Of a stretch of DNA of 64,000 nucleotides, positions 42,565 to 52,291 are shown one piece after another. The DNA is from Mycobacterium paraffinicum. GTDB lineage: Bacteria; Actinomycetota; Actinomycetes; Mycobacteriales; Mycobacteriaceae. The translations under genes and the position numbers were made by a program. Position 1 is the stretch's first letter, and the number at the start of each line of letters is the position of its first letter. The stretch spans positions 310,001 through 374,000 of the forward strand of contig NZ_MPNT01000001.1 of NCBI RefSeq assembly GCF_001907675.1, read 5' to 3'. The notes under the pieces are model-generated. The model was not told where the DNA came from, did not search any database, and saw only the letters and a list, made by a program, of their open reading frames with translations.

Positions 42565-44124
42565 TTAGGAGACACTGCGCTTACGGCCGTGCCAATACGG
42601 TTCGCGCAAAACGCGTTTCAATATCTTGCCGCTTGGGTTCCGGGGGATCTCGCTGATGACTTCTACGGCGCGCGGACGTTTGTACCCGGCGAGTTTGTCA
42701 CGGCAGAAATCGATGAGCTCGTCAACCTCGACTTCGGACCCGGGCTTGAGAACCACGAACGCCAGCGGGCTTTCGCCCCACTTCTCGCTGGGCACACCGA
42801 TGACCGCAGCCTCAGCGACCGACGGATGGGTTGTCAAGACATCCTCGATCTCACGCGGATATATGTTCTCGGCGCCCGAAACGATCATGTCTTTGATCCG
42901 GTCCTTGACGAACAGGTATCCCTCGGCGTCCATGCAGCCCGCATCACCGGTGTGCATCCAGCCCCCGGCAAGGGCTGCCGCGGTCGATTCTGGCAGTTGC
43001 CAGTAGCCACGCATCAGCTGCGGGCCCCGGCCCAGGATCTCACCCACCTGACCGGACGGTAATTCCTGCCCGTCCTCCCCCACTATTTTGACGTCGGAGC
43101 CCGGGCCCGGACGGCCGGTGGACTCCAGCAACTGCGGCTGCCCGGCCAGCGCGCGCCGGTGGTCTGCGGGTGAAAGGTAGGTGATACAGGGGCATTCCGT
43201 CATCCCGAAAGCCTGCACAAAGTCGCAGTGCCAGACGTCGAGCGCGCGCCGCAACGTCGCTTCACTGATCGGTGAGGCGCCGTACGACAGCAACCGAAAT
43301 GACGCGAACGAACGCCGTTCGATCCCCTCGACGTCGAGGCAACTCTGGATCATCGCGGGCACCAGGAACGCCGTATCGATCTGTTCTTCATCGAGTGCAC
43401 GAACCGTTTCGGCGGCGTCGAAATCCGCGTATAGGTAAACCGAGCCGCCGTGACCGATTGCGTGCATCGAATGGAACGTCCCGCCGACGTGGTAGAGCGG
43501 CGCCACCACCAGCAGACGGCGGTTGGGGTTGAACGGGAAGCAGATTCGCCACTGGTGAAGCAGGTTGCTCAGGCCGCTCTGGGTCAGGACCGCACCTTTG
43601 GGACGACCGGTCGTGCCGCTGGTGTAGATCTGCATGACCTCGTCGTGCCGCCGGGCCGTGGCCACCCGTTCGTCGATGGGGTCGGCGAGCCATCCGTCCC
43701 ATGACACCCAATTGCTCTCGGCCGCTTGGCCTACCACGACGGCCCGCCGCAGGGCACGGATTCGCCCGCGGAGCTGGTCGATCTGCGCGGTGTAGTCAGG
43801 AGCCGCCAGCACGACAGCGGCCATGCAGTCGTCGAGGATGTATTCGAGTTCCGGTGTGGCGAGGCGGTAGTTCAGCGGCACGGGGACGACGCCGGCCTTG
43901 GATGCCGCGTAGTAGAGCAGCAGCATCTCGACGGAGTTGCGAGACAGGATCGCCACCCGCTGTCCGGGTTCCAGGTCGCGCGCCAGGGCACCCGCCATCC
44001 GGTCGACCATGCTCAGCGCCTGACCGTAGGTTTGGGCGCGGTGGTGCATGACGGCGAATTCGGCATCGGGCTGTAGCCGGGCCCAGTAATCGAAGGGGTC
44101 GTGCGCCCTGATGGCCTCAACCAC
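42565..44124 (-). CDS. Acyl-CoA ligase (FadD-type)
   Basis: 519-residue ANL ligase. The phosphate loop TSGTTGRPKG is at 168-177, QAFGMTECPCITYL is A5, GWMHTGDAGCMDAEGY and DRIKDMIVSGAENIYPREIE form A7-A8, and the catalytic lysine is about K500 in PRNPSGKILKR. It begins at a GTG that overlaps the MaoC-like gene by eight bases. It is the last gene of a six-gene minus-strand operon: amidohydrolase, two acyl-CoA dehydrogenases, aldehyde dehydrogenase, MaoC-like, ligase. It would activate the acid made by the aldehyde dehydrogenase. Confidence 0.93.
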   Translation of the reverse strand: MVEAIRAHDPFDYWARLQPDAEFAVMHHRAQTYGQALSMVDRMAGALARDLEPGQRVAILSRNSVEMLLLYYAASKAGVVPVPLNYRLATPELEYILDDCMAAVVLAAPDYTAQIDQLRGRIRALRRAVVVGQAAESNWVSWDGWLADPIDERVATARRHDEVMQIYTSGTTGRPKGAVLTQSGLSNLLHQWRICFPFNPNRRLLVVAPLYHVGGTFHSMHAIGHGGSVYLYADFDAAETVRALDEEQIDTAFLVPAMIQSCLDVEGIERRSFASFRLLSYGASPISEATLRRALDVWHCDFVQAFGMTECPCITYLSPADHRRALAGQPQLLESTGRPGPGSDVKIVGEDGQELPSGQVGEILGRGPQLMRGYWQLPESTAAALAGGWMHTGDAGCMDAEGYLFVKDRIKDMIVSGAENIYPREIEDVLTTHPSVAEAAVIGVPSEKWGESPLAFVVLKPGSEVEVDELIDFCRDKLAGYKRPRAVEVISEIPRNPSGKILKRVLREPYWHGRKRSVS

Positions 44125-44569
44125 CGGCGGGGTCCGGCCACTGGCCGGCGAGGGCGACGGTGGCTTCGCCGGGTGTGGTGCTTTTGCCGTCCTGGTCGAC
44201 GACGTCCAATGTGAGGCGGACCAGCGCCCGGCCGGCCACGATCTCCTTGCCGGTGATTTCCCCGGTGCAGCGCAGTCGGTCGCCCTTCTGGTTCATCTGC
44301 CGGTACTTCGCCTTCAGCGAGAGGATCTCGCCGTCGGGCCCGATCCAGGCGCGCAGCATGTTGACCAGATATGCCAGCCGCAGGTTGCCCATGCCGAACG
44401 CGCCGGCGGCGTTGCCGGCGGCGCGCCCGGCTTCGTCATCCATGTGAATCGGGATGAATTCGTCGTTGACAGCGGCGTAGCGGTTCCATTCCTCGAAGTG
44501 CGTGCTGCGCACGAACGGCGGAATTTGCTCGCCGATGGCGAGGGCTTCGAAGTCGGGTAGGGCGGTCAT
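44117..44569 (-). CDS. MaoC-like dehydratase/hydratase (hotdog)
   Basis: 150-residue single-hotdog protein. AAVNDEFIPIHMDDEAGRAAG contains the R-hydratase Asp and His (N-D-x-x-P-x-H), the catalytic dyad of MaoC enoyl-CoA hydratases. GAFGMGNLRLAYLVNML and GDRLRCTGEITGKEIV complete the fold. It should hydrate a 2-enoyl-CoA, probably the product of the paired dehydrogenases in the same operon. Some MaoC-like proteins need a second subunit; the protein at 52292 is a candidate. It overlaps the ligase start and lies four bases after the aldehyde dehydrogenase stop. Confidence 0.85.
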   Translation of the reverse strand: MTALPDFEALAIGEQIPPFVRSTHFEEWNRYAAVNDEFIPIHMDDEAGRAAGNAAGAFGMGNLRLAYLVNMLRAWIGPDGEILSLKAKYRQMNQKGDRLRCTGEITGKEIVAGRALVRLTLDVVDQDGKSTTPGEATVALAGQWPDPAGG

Positions 44570-44573
44570 GAGG

Positions 44574-46007
44574 TCACAGCGCGATGCCTAGGACTTTGGT
44601 GTCCAGATATTCGGTGATCCCGGCGCGCGCCCCCTCGCGGCCCAGCCCGCTCTCCTTGATGCCGCCGAATGGAACGGCCGCGGACGTCGGGTTGATGTCG
44701 TTGATGCCGATCATTCCGAATTCGAGCTTCTCGGCCACCCGGATCGCGCGGCTGATGTCGCGGGTGTAGATGTACCCGGCCAACCCGTAGGTCGTCGCAT
44801 TCGCCATCGCGACCGCCTCCTCCTCGTCGTCGAACACCAGCACCGGCGCGATGGGACCGAACGTCTCCTCCGAGCAGATCAGCATCTGCGGTTTGACATC
44901 GGACAGGATGGTGGGCGCGAAGAACGCGCCGCCGTCGAATTCTGGTCCGCTCAAGCGTGATCCACCCACCACCAAGGTGGCGCCTTTGTCGACGGCATCG
45001 TCGACCTGCCGCTGCATCTTCTTCAGCGCGACATCGTCGATGAGCGGGCCAATCGTGGTGCCTTTGACCAATCCATCTCCGGGAACGAGCTTCTCCACCC
45101 GCGCACGCAAGGTGACGATGAATTCCTCAGCGATCGAGCGGTGCACGATGAACCGGTTCGGGCAGATGCAGGCCTGCCCGGTGTTGAGAAATTTCACCAG
45201 CGCCGCACCCTTGGCGGCATGCCCGGGGTCGGCGTCGGGAAACACCAAAAACGGTGCGTGCCCGCCCAATTCCATCGACACGCGTTTCATCGTGGATCCC
45301 GCGCGCGCGGCAATCATCTTGCCGACCTCCGTCGACCCGGTGAAGCTGATTTTGCGAACGCGCCGATCGGCAAGTATCTCGTCAGCGACCGGCTCGGGAT
45401 CGGAACAGGTGACGAGGTTGACGACGCCGGCGGGCACCCCGGCGTCGGCGAAGACGCGGAACGTCTCTACCGCACACAACGGGGTCTGCTCTGCGGGCTT
45501 GAGCACCGACGTACAGCCCGCGGCGAGCGCCGGAGCGACCTTCCGGGTGATCATGGAGATCGGGTAGTTCCACGGCGTGATGGCCGCGCACACCCCCACC
45601 GGCTGCTGCAAAACCACGAATCGTTGATCGGCTCGCGCCGATGGAATCACTTCGCCGTACACACGTTTGGCCTCTTCGGCGAACCACAACACGAAATCCG
45701 CCGCGTACCCGACTTCGGTGCGCGCCATCCGTAACGGCTTGCCCTGCTCCTTGGTCATCAGCTCGGCAAGATCGTCTTGACGGTCCAGCATGATCCGATG
45801 CGCGGCGAGGAGGATGTCGGCACGCTCGTAAGCCGTGCTCGCCCGCCAGGCCGGCAACGCGTCCGCGGCAGCCGCTATCGCGCTGCGGGTATCAGCCCGA
45901 CCACCGTCGGCCACCTCGGACAGCGCGGCTCCCGTCGCCGGATTGGTCGTGACAAATGTCTTGCCCGACTGCGCCGATCGCCATTCGCCGTTGATATACA
46001 TGGTCAT
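44574..46007 (-). CDS. Aldehyde dehydrogenase (succinate-semialdehyde dehydrogenase-like)
   Basis: 477-residue aldehyde dehydrogenase. MYINGEWRSAQSGKTF starts the fold; TPWNYPISMITRKVAPALAAG, FTGSTEVGK, MELGGHAP (base Glu) and TGQACICPNRF (nucleophile Cys) are all intact. The GabD-like pattern (PNRF, PFGGIKESGLGREGA) suggests oxidation of a semialdehyde or an aliphatic aldehyde to the acid. The ATG at 46007 overlaps the upstream dehydrogenase stop as ATGA, so the two are translationally coupled; the longer upstream frame is an artefact. Confidence 0.92.
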   Translation of the reverse strand: MTMYINGEWRSAQSGKTFVTTNPATGAALSEVADGGRADTRSAIAAAADALPAWRASTAYERADILLAAHRIMLDRQDDLAELMTKEQGKPLRMARTEVGYAADFVLWFAEEAKRVYGEVIPSARADQRFVVLQQPVGVCAAITPWNYPISMITRKVAPALAAGCTSVLKPAEQTPLCAVETFRVFADAGVPAGVVNLVTCSDPEPVADEILADRRVRKISFTGSTEVGKMIAARAGSTMKRVSMELGGHAPFLVFPDADPGHAAKGAALVKFLNTGQACICPNRFIVHRSIAEEFIVTLRARVEKLVPGDGLVKGTTIGPLIDDVALKKMQRQVDDAVDKGATLVVGGSRLSGPEFDGGAFFAPTILSDVKPQMLICSEETFGPIAPVLVFDDEEEAVAMANATTYGLAGYIYTRDISRAIRVAEKLEFGMIGINDINPTSAAVPFGGIKESGLGREGARAGITEYLDTKVLGIAL

Positions 46008-47236
46008 CCTTTTGGTGTGCTCTTCCGACGGTTGCTCAGCACTTCGGAAAAGGGAACGCTGGTGTCCAGTGCCGGCTCGCGCGGGAGGCCGAGCAGGCGC
46101 TCGGCCAAGAGGTTTCGTTGCATTTCGTTGCTGCCGCCGCCCAGGGCGGGCCCGCGACTGATCACCCAGTCTTCGCCCGCATTGCCGGCGATGGGCTCGT
46201 CGCCATCCCACACCACGCCGTCGCAACCATGCACGGCCAGCGCGATCTTGGACTCCCGCGGTGAGTTCATCCCCATGTGCAGTTTGACGATGGAACCCCA
46301 CCCCGGCTCGAGCGCCCCGATCCTTATCCCGGTGGCGATGCGTTCATTGGCGAATCGCGCCACGCGCCGCTCGATGTAGGCGTCCGCGATCTTTTGGCGC
46401 AGGCCGGTGGTCGAGTGGCGCTGTTGGGCCGCCTTTACCAGCACTGCGGGGTCCGCCGTGCGCGCTCCGCCACCTCCCTCGGATCGCGCGGTCAGGCCGT
46501 AGCCGTGAGCGGCGCCGCCTGCGGCGAGGCGTTCGTGGGCGATCAGGACCTTGGCCACCTTCCAACCCTCGTTCACCGCACCGACGACGTGATCGCCCGG
46601 GATCCTGACATCGTCGAAGAACTCCTGGCAGAAGTCCGCCAGTACCCCGTTGGCGTGCCGGATGGGTTGGATGGTGACGCCGGGCGTGTTCTTGAGCGGA
46701 ACACACACCATGGTCAGGCCCGAATGCTTGGGAACCGAGAAGTCGGTGCGTGCCAAGCACATTCCCCAGTCCGCAGCCGCGGCGGCTGTGCTCCACATCT
46801 TGGCTCCGTTGAGAATCCAGTCATCACCGTCGCGCTCGAGTCGGCTCAACGCAGCGGCCATGTCGGAACCACCACTCGGCTCGGAGAGCAACTGAATCCA
46901 GCGTTCTTCGCCGCGCAGGATCCTCGGGAGATGGCGCTCCTTGAGCACGTCGTCGGCGGTGTCGAGCAGCGTCACACCCAGGATTGCGATGGAGACGCTG
47001 AACAATGTCGGCACCCGGTACCCAAGCGCGGCTTCGTCATAGAACGCTTGTTGGTGCCGCAGCGTCAGGCCGGCGCCGCCGTAGGCCTTCGGCATGGCGA
47101 TACCGGCGAAGCCGGCGTCGAACAACAGTGCCTGCAGTTCGTGTTCCGTCATCGACTGATCACCGCGCGGGGGGAGGTTGTTGGTGACCCACGCGCGAGC
47201 ACGCACAGTGAACGCATCCACCGACTCAATCGTCAT
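46004..47236 (-). CDS. Acyl-CoA dehydrogenase, first of a pair
   Basis: 410-residue FAD acyl-CoA dehydrogenase. MPKAYGGAGLTLRHQQAFYDEAA, QLLSEPSGGSDMAAAL and GGGSNEMQRNLLAERLLGLPRE are the diagnostic segments. The body contains an extra RIGALEPGWGSIVKLHMGMN loop. Its ATG overlaps the stop of the next dehydrogenase gene (47233) as ATGA. Two unlike, coupled fadE genes are the known arrangement for alpha2-beta2 dehydrogenases acting on sterol-derived CoA thioesters, and this is the likely quaternary structure here. Confidence 0.91.
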   Translation of the reverse strand: MTIESVDAFTVRARAWVTNNLPPRGDQSMTEHELQALLFDAGFAGIAMPKAYGGAGLTLRHQQAFYDEAALGYRVPTLFSVSIAILGVTLLDTADDVLKERHLPRILRGEERWIQLLSEPSGGSDMAAALSRLERDGDDWILNGAKMWSTAAAAADWGMCLARTDFSVPKHSGLTMVCVPLKNTPGVTIQPIRHANGVLADFCQEFFDDVRIPGDHVVGAVNEGWKVAKVLIAHERLAAGGAAHGYGLTARSEGGGGARTADPAVLVKAAQQRHSTTGLRQKIADAYIERRVARFANERIATGIRIGALEPGWGSIVKLHMGMNSPRESKIALAVHGCDGVVWDGDEPIAGNAGEDWVISRGPALGGGSNEMQRNLLAERLLGLPREPALDTSVPFSEVLSNRRKSTPKG

Positions 47237-48372
47237 GGCACGGCCACCAAACCCAGTCCGTCGACCAGGGTGTCCTTGTGCAATTCCGGGGCCCCGTAGA
47301 GGGCCCGATCCAGGGCCACGCGGCGGGAGAAGATGTGGGCATCGTGCTCCCAAGTCACGCCGATACCGCCGTGGATCTGCACGCAGTCGTCGATGATATC
47401 CAGGCCGGCGTCCGGCACGTAGGCCTTCGCAACCCTGGCCAGCTCACCGGCCTCGGCGTCATCGCGGTCGAATGCCGCGGCGGCGGCGTCGGCGATTGCA
47501 CGGGCAAATTCGAGCCGCTGCAGCATGTCGGCGAACCGGTGCTTGAGCGCCTGGTATGCGCCGATCGGTCGACCGAAGGCGAATCGATGTTTGGCGTATT
47601 CGACCGTTCTGTAGAAGATCTCCCCGGCCGCGCCATTGATCTGGGCGCATTGGAGAATCAACGCCAGCTGTGTCTGGCGCTCGACAGCTTTTGCGGCGCA
47701 GCCCGTTTCGCCTACCACACAGCTCGACGGTAGTCGGACGTTGTCGAGGGTAAGCGCACCGAATCGGCGCACCAGATCCACGCTGCGGCCGGCGGTCACC
47801 GTCACACCTGGGGCATCCATCGGCACCGCCACCTGGGTTGGCCCATCCACCGACTTTCCGGTCACCAACACCCAGTCGGCTGAGCCGAGCGCCTCGACGT
47901 AGCATTTGCGCCCGCTGACCACTACGGCGTCGGGGTCGAGCGCGACCGTGGTTTCTAGATCGTCGCAGCGCCACACGTCGCCGGCCTCGGCCAGTGCCCA
48001 CGCGGAAACCGCCGAGCCGTCCAGCAACCCCGGCAGCAGGTTCGCGCGTTGTTCGGGCGTTCCGCTCTCGCTGATGGCGAACGCCGCGACCGACACCGGC
48101 AGAAACGGCCCGGGCCCCGCGATCCGGCCAATCTCTTCGGCGACGATGGCCGCGTCGCAGACCGGTTGACCGGACAGGCACCCGCCGCCGGCGCCTTCGT
48201 CGACCAACAGTGACGTCCAGCCCAGCCCGGCGGCACGTCGCCACCAATCGTGCTCGAAACCCCAGTCGGAGTGCCACATTTCGCGGATAGCGCTCAGGGG
48301 CACCGAGGATTCCAGAAACTGTCGCGCAGTTTGGCGAAACAGTTCCTGCTCCTCACTGAGATCCAGCCTCAT
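47233..48372 (-). CDS. Acyl-CoA dehydrogenase, second of a pair
   Basis: 379-residue acyl-CoA dehydrogenase. MRLDLSEEQELFRQTARQFLE is a clean N-terminus. The FAD-binding RFAFGRPIGAYQALKHRFADM and the C-terminal VQIHGGIGVTWEHDAHIFSRR are conserved. The N-terminal domain is divergent (DEGAGGGCLSGQPVCDAAIV). It is coupled to 46004 by ATGA and is most likely its heteromeric partner. It follows the amidohydrolase at 48388 by 15 bases in the same operon. Confidence 0.9.
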   Translation of the reverse strand: MRLDLSEEQELFRQTARQFLESSVPLSAIREMWHSDWGFEHDWWRRAAGLGWTSLLVDEGAGGGCLSGQPVCDAAIVAEEIGRIAGPGPFLPVSVAAFAISESGTPEQRANLLPGLLDGSAVSAWALAEAGDVWRCDDLETTVALDPDAVVVSGRKCYVEALGSADWVLVTGKSVDGPTQVAVPMDAPGVTVTAGRSVDLVRRFGALTLDNVRLPSSCVVGETGCAAKAVERQTQLALILQCAQINGAAGEIFYRTVEYAKHRFAFGRPIGAYQALKHRFADMLQRLEFARAIADAAAAAFDRDDAEAGELARVAKAYVPDAGLDIIDDCVQIHGGIGVTWEHDAHIFSRRVALDRALYGAPELHKDTLVDGLGLVAVP

Positions 48373-48387
48373 TGCGGGTTGCCGTCA

Positions 48388-49617
48388 CTAGCCGGCGGGC
48401 GTGCCTTCGAGGAGGCCTTTGAGGTTGTCGCGCATGATTTTGCGGATGGTGAGGGGGTCGGTGACTTCGAGGTCGGACAGGTAGTCGGTGACGGGGTCAG
48501 CCAGGCCTTCGGCGTGGGGGAAGTCCGAGCCGAACAGCACGCAGTCGGGGCCGACGACGTCGACGATGGTTTGGATGTTCTCCTCGTGGAAGGGGGTGAC
48601 GAAGACGTGGCGTTTGAACACCTCGGAGGGGCGTTCGGGTTTGCCGCCCAGCCAAAACCCGTTCTGGTTGATCGCGTAGCTCTTGTTGAGCAGTTTGACG
48701 GTGTAGGGCACCCAGAAGGTGCCGTTTTCCACCGACAGGATCCGGACGTTGGGGAAGCGCCCGAACAGGTTGTGCAGGATCAAGGCGACGACGGTGTCCA
48801 TGATCGGGCGCTCGTTGAACATCTGAAAGCTCATGAACGCCGAGTCGGTGTCACTGACCCCGCGGTGCACCGCCGCCTCGGCCGGCTCCCACCACCCCGA
48901 AAACATCTCCCGATACGCGATGTGCGAGGCGGGAGTGGTGTGGAACGAGACGAGGAGATTGGCTTCGTTGACCCGCGCCCAGAACGGGTCGAAGTGGGGA
49001 TCGGCCGGAGAGCGCCGCCCGACCGGGCCGGGGACCAGGTTGATCGCGCGCACCCCCTCGGCCAGCAGCCGATCCAACTCGGCGATCGCCAGGTCGAGGT
49101 CGTCGAGCCCGAGCAGCGCCGCCGCGTAGATGCGGTCCCGATACGCCCAGCCCCACTCGGCGGCCAGATACCGGTTCACCGCACGAAGATTCGCATAGGT
49201 CTGCGCGGGATCACCCCCGACCATCCAGCCGCGGCTGACGGCAAGGGTGTTGAAGATCAACTCGGCCTGAATCTTCTGTTCGTCCATGAGCTTGAGCCGA
49301 GCGTCGCGGTCGCGGTACTCGACCCGCACGGTTTCCTGGTCGCCACGGAACGGGTCGATGTTCTCCCCATTGCGCAGTCGAAGCAGGTTTTCCCGGAAGC
49401 TTCCGGGACGCGTCGCGGTGTCCCAGGTCCAGTCGGGCCAGGACTCGTCGCCCACCCACAGCACATCCTTGCCGCCGTCGGTCTTCTCGATCCGCCATCC
49501 GCGCTCGCGAAAACCGGGATCCATGTACTTGGGGAAGGCGTCGATGTCCTCGCGCAGGTGATTGTCCGCGTCATAGGCCCACAACTCGGCCGTCTCGGCC
49601 GCAAAATCTGTCGACAC
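48388..49617 (-). CDS. Amidohydrolase family 2, operon leader
   Basis: 409-residue amidohydrolase-2 enzyme. WAYDADNHLRED (D18, H20) and FGSDFPHAEGLADP are the metal motifs; DPHFDPFWARVNEANLLVSFHTTPASHIA contains a barrel His. The start is a GTG with GGAGGGACA four bases before it. A GTAC-type operator lies 20 bases upstream (49637-49653). It is the first gene of the six-gene operon ending with the ligase at 42565. Its C-terminus has a decayed duplicate at 42418-42498. It is a paralogue of the enzyme at 5684. Confidence 0.9.
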   Translation of the reverse strand: MSTDFAAETAELWAYDADNHLREDIDAFPKYMDPGFRERGWRIEKTDGGKDVLWVGDESWPDWTWDTATRPGSFRENLLRLRNGENIDPFRGDQETVRVEYRDRDARLKLMDEQKIQAELIFNTLAVSRGWMVGGDPAQTYANLRAVNRYLAAEWGWAYRDRIYAAALLGLDDLDLAIAELDRLLAEGVRAINLVPGPVGRRSPADPHFDPFWARVNEANLLVSFHTTPASHIAYREMFSGWWEPAEAAVHRGVSDTDSAFMSFQMFNERPIMDTVVALILHNLFGRFPNVRILSVENGTFWVPYTVKLLNKSYAINQNGFWLGGKPERPSEVFKRHVFVTPFHEENIQTIVDVVGPDCVLFGSDFPHAEGLADPVTDYLSDLEVTDPLTIRKIMRDNLKGLLEGTPAG

Positions 49618-49636
49618 TGTCCCTCCACATCCCGAT

Positions 49637-49653
49637 TTCGTACGCTGTACAAC
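49637..49653. promoter_or_regulatory. GTAC palindrome, operator copy 1
   Basis: TTCGTACGCTGTACAAC: arms TTCGTAC and GTACAAC around a three-base centre. It matches the consensus TTyGTAC-N3-GTACrAm seen at 52835, 58482 and 62865. It lies 20 bases before the amidohydrolase start. Confidence 0.65.
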
Positions 49654-49672
49654 AATAGCCGAGCGGCGGTGC

Positions 49673-51337
49673 TCAATCAAAGAGCGCTTCGCGCAGCTCG
49701 GCCTTGCGCGGCTTTCCCGAGTCGGTCCGCGGGACGGCCGCCGGGTCCACAACGCGGATCCGACGAGGCACCTTGTAGTGCGAGAGCTGGGTTTTGAGCC
49801 GCGATCGAAGGACCGCCTCATCCACCGCGCACCCGGCGGCAGGCACGATCGCAGCGACCACCTCTTCGCCACGGGCGGCGTCCGGCACACCGAACACGAT
49901 CGCCTCGGCGATCTCCGGATTGCTCTCCAGCGCGACTTCGACTTCGCGTGGCGACACGTTGGCACCCGACGTCTTGATGAGCTCGGTCTGCCTGCCGTGG
50001 AAGAAGAGGAATCCATCCTCGTCGATCGAGCACCGGTCACCGGTGCGCAAGAACCCGTCGGCGTCGAAGCAGTCACTGTGTTCGCGCTTGTAATAGCCCC
50101 GCATCATCCCCAGGCTGCGGACCCGGAGCTCGCCGATTTCGCCTCGCGGAAGCTCGATTCCGGTTGCGGGGTCAACGATTTGACGCTCACAGCCCGGGAC
50201 GGCTCGTCCCATCGCTCCCCGTTTGGCCGCGGGCAATTCGGCGCCCGCCGGTTCGGCGCTGTGCGGCCCGAATGTTTCGGTCATACCCAGGGCATTGCCC
50301 CGCAGGTCGGGGGGGATCGGTGTGCCGTCTTGCCGCGTCGGCGGCCCCAGCCCCCGCACGCCCGAGACGTCGATGCCTCGCGCGGCAGCGGTTTCGGCCA
50401 GCTCCACCACCGGCCCCATCCACCCGGCCACCCGAGTCACTTTCTGCTCGACGATCGTGTCCAGGACCGCGTCCGCCGCCAGCTCGCCGGTGGTGACGAT
50501 CACGCCACCGCCGATCAGCGACGGGAACAGGATGGTGTTCAAGCCGCCGAGCCAGAAGAACGGCATCGCCGCATAAGCGCGCTCGGCGGGTAGCACGTCG
50601 GCCCGTCCGATCTGCCGCAGCGCATGAACGAAGCGCAGTACCCCACCATGCGTGTGCACGACCCCCTTGGGCAGCGATGTGGTGCCCGAGGTCCAGATCG
50701 TCAGCAGCGGGTCGGCGGGCTCGACCGAATTCTCCGCGGCTTCCAGCAGTCGGTCGGTGATTCCGCTTCGGCAGGACAGCAGCGCTTCCGACATCGCCGG
50801 CGCACCGATCGCCCACGACCGCTTACCTTTGCCCCACACCAGGATCCGGCGCAGGAAAGGATGTTGCGGAAGGTAAAGCTCTCGGTCGGTCGCCGAATCC
50901 ATTCCCGGTAACCCGTCCAGTCGCGCAAGATAGTCGTGACCCTGGAACTGATCCACGCACATCAAGATCTGAACGTCGGCGTGGGCGAGCGCACGGCTCA
51001 ATTCGGGAGCCTGCAGGAAGGTGCTGATCGGCGATACCAGCGCGCCGATGCGCGCCGCAGCCAAGAAGGCGACGATCCAGTCTGCGCTATTGGGCATGAG
51101 TAGCCCGACCCGGCTGCCTTTCGTGATCCCCAATGCCAGAAGGCTTTTAGCCAAGTCTGCCGACTTCCGGTCAACCTCGGTCCAGGTTTGCGTGACGCCG
51201 TCGTGGATCAGCAGCGCCCGCTCGCCCCAGCGCTTCACCCCGGATCGGAGCAACTCAGCGATCGTCGGCCGATCAGGAAGCTCCTCGCCGGCAACTACAG
51301 GCCGACGCGGGGGGAATTCGACCGACGACACGCTCAC
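49673..51337 (-). CDS. Acyl-CoA ligase (FadD-type)
   Basis: 554-residue ANL ligase, longer than its neighbours because of a 190-220 linker. The phosphate loop is TSGTTSLPKG (216-225), with Ser in place of the usual Gly. LGMTETFGPHS is A5, GFLRTGDRCSIDEDGF and GRQTELIKTSGANVSPREVE form A7-A8, and the terminal lysine is in TDSGKPRKAEL. It is the full-length relative of the shortened gene at 34716. GTG 51337 overlaps the VOC stop by four bases (GTGA). It is third in the operon MaoC-like, VOC, ligase. Confidence 0.9.
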   Translation of the reverse strand: MSVSSVEFPPRRPVVAGEELPDRPTIAELLRSGVKRWGERALLIHDGVTQTWTEVDRKSADLAKSLLALGITKGSRVGLLMPNSADWIVAFLAAARIGALVSPISTFLQAPELSRALAHADVQILMCVDQFQGHDYLARLDGLPGMDSATDRELYLPQHPFLRRILVWGKGKRSWAIGAPAMSEALLSCRSGITDRLLEAAENSVEPADPLLTIWTSGTTSLPKGVVHTHGGVLRFVHALRQIGRADVLPAERAYAAMPFFWLGGLNTILFPSLIGGGVIVTTGELAADAVLDTIVEQKVTRVAGWMGPVVELAETAAARGIDVSGVRGLGPPTRQDGTPIPPDLRGNALGMTETFGPHSAEPAGAELPAAKRGAMGRAVPGCERQIVDPATGIELPRGEIGELRVRSLGMMRGYYKREHSDCFDADGFLRTGDRCSIDEDGFLFFHGRQTELIKTSGANVSPREVEVALESNPEIAEAIVFGVPDAARGEEVVAAIVPAAGCAVDEAVLRSRLKTQLSHYKVPRRIRVVDPAAVPRTDSGKPRKAELREALFD

Positions 51338-52260
51338 GACGCGGCGGGTTCACGTGGGTCGCCGGGAGTGACCTCGGCGGTCAGCGCGTATCGCGCACCG
51401 AACGCCTGGCCGGGATCGATCGACACCGCGTGCGTCCCGGGGCTGAACGGGACTCCCGATGCACTCAGATGCGCGCACGCCGCGCTGAGGTCGGTGACGA
51501 GAAAGGTTGTCGACCAGATCATCGCGCCCTCCCGGGCCAAAGCGTCGGCTTCGGCGGTGCCCGCGGCCGGTAGCCGCAACTCGACGACCGAGTCGGAACC
51601 AACCGCGACGAACGCGGCCCGTGGAGCACGCGTCTCGTGGAAGGTTCGCCCACCGAGCACCCCCACATACAGCTCCACTGCCCGCTCCAAGTCATCGACC
51701 AACACGGTCACATGGGAGGTCCGGCGAATCCCTAGCGGATGATCCGTCGACCACCACGATGCATCATGTGTGCCCGCCAGCCGGGGGTCGTAGCATTCGC
51801 CAAGACTGTCGCCGATTGGTGCGCCGCCGCGGCCCCCCACGCGCGGCTCCATCAGCTCGATCATCCCGAATGTATCCCGCGGGTGGGTGTAGATGCCGCC
51901 CCGCGTCGGCGCCTGCCTCAGCACGGCGCCGCCGTCCCCGGTAACCCGTGCACCGAACGACCGGAAGCGTTCGTATCCCTCACCGATCGAGTCGCAATAC
52001 CAGGCGAGCGAGTGCAGGCGCGGCCCGAACCGGCGTCGGAACTTGCCGATCGTGCCTTGTTGGCCCGCCTGTCCGGGATGGGGCGCCATCGGTTCGGCGG
52101 GGTAATCGGCGATCAACATCAACGACGCCGTCCGGTGGTCGAGCGTCGATTCGTGCCCGCGAAACATGTAGCACGGGCTGAAGATCCGCTCATACCAGAC
52201 CTCGGCCGCAGCCAAGTCGTCCACCACGTGCACGACATGGAACAGCTCGCCCACCTGCAC
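51334..52260 (-). CDS. VOC (glyoxalase/dioxygenase fold) protein, two modules
   Basis: 308 residues with two VOC modules: FHVVHVVDDLAAAEVWYERIF through GMIELMEP, then TSHVTVLVDDLERAVELYVGVLGG through the end. Each has a potential metal His at the first strand (FHVVHV, SHVTVL) and an acidic residue at the last (IELMEP). The GTG at 52260 is preferred because AAAGGAG lies five bases upstream; the frame extends 25 codons further without similarity. It lies between a MaoC-like gene and a ligase. It is related in architecture, not obviously in detail, to the VOC protein at 1730. Confidence 0.75.
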   Translation of the reverse strand: MQVGELFHVVHVVDDLAAAEVWYERIFSPCYMFRGHESTLDHRTASLMLIADYPAEPMAPHPGQAGQQGTIGKFRRRFGPRLHSLAWYCDSIGEGYERFRSFGARVTGDGGAVLRQAPTRGGIYTHPRDTFGMIELMEPRVGGRGGAPIGDSLGECYDPRLAGTHDASWWSTDHPLGIRRTSHVTVLVDDLERAVELYVGVLGGRTFHETRAPRAAFVAVGSDSVVELRLPAAGTAEADALAREGAMIWSTTFLVTDLSAACAHLSASGVPFSPGTHAVSIDPGQAFGARYALTAEVTPGDPREPAAS

Positions 52261-52291
52261 GACGACTCCTTTCCAGCCGAACGATCGGTTG

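Noticed and set aside
48250..49797. 515-codon plus-strand frame
   Set aside because: Lies antisense to the well-supported amidohydrolase and the ends of neighbouring genes; composition is Val/Glu/Arg-rich as expected for a GC-driven shadow, with no motif.
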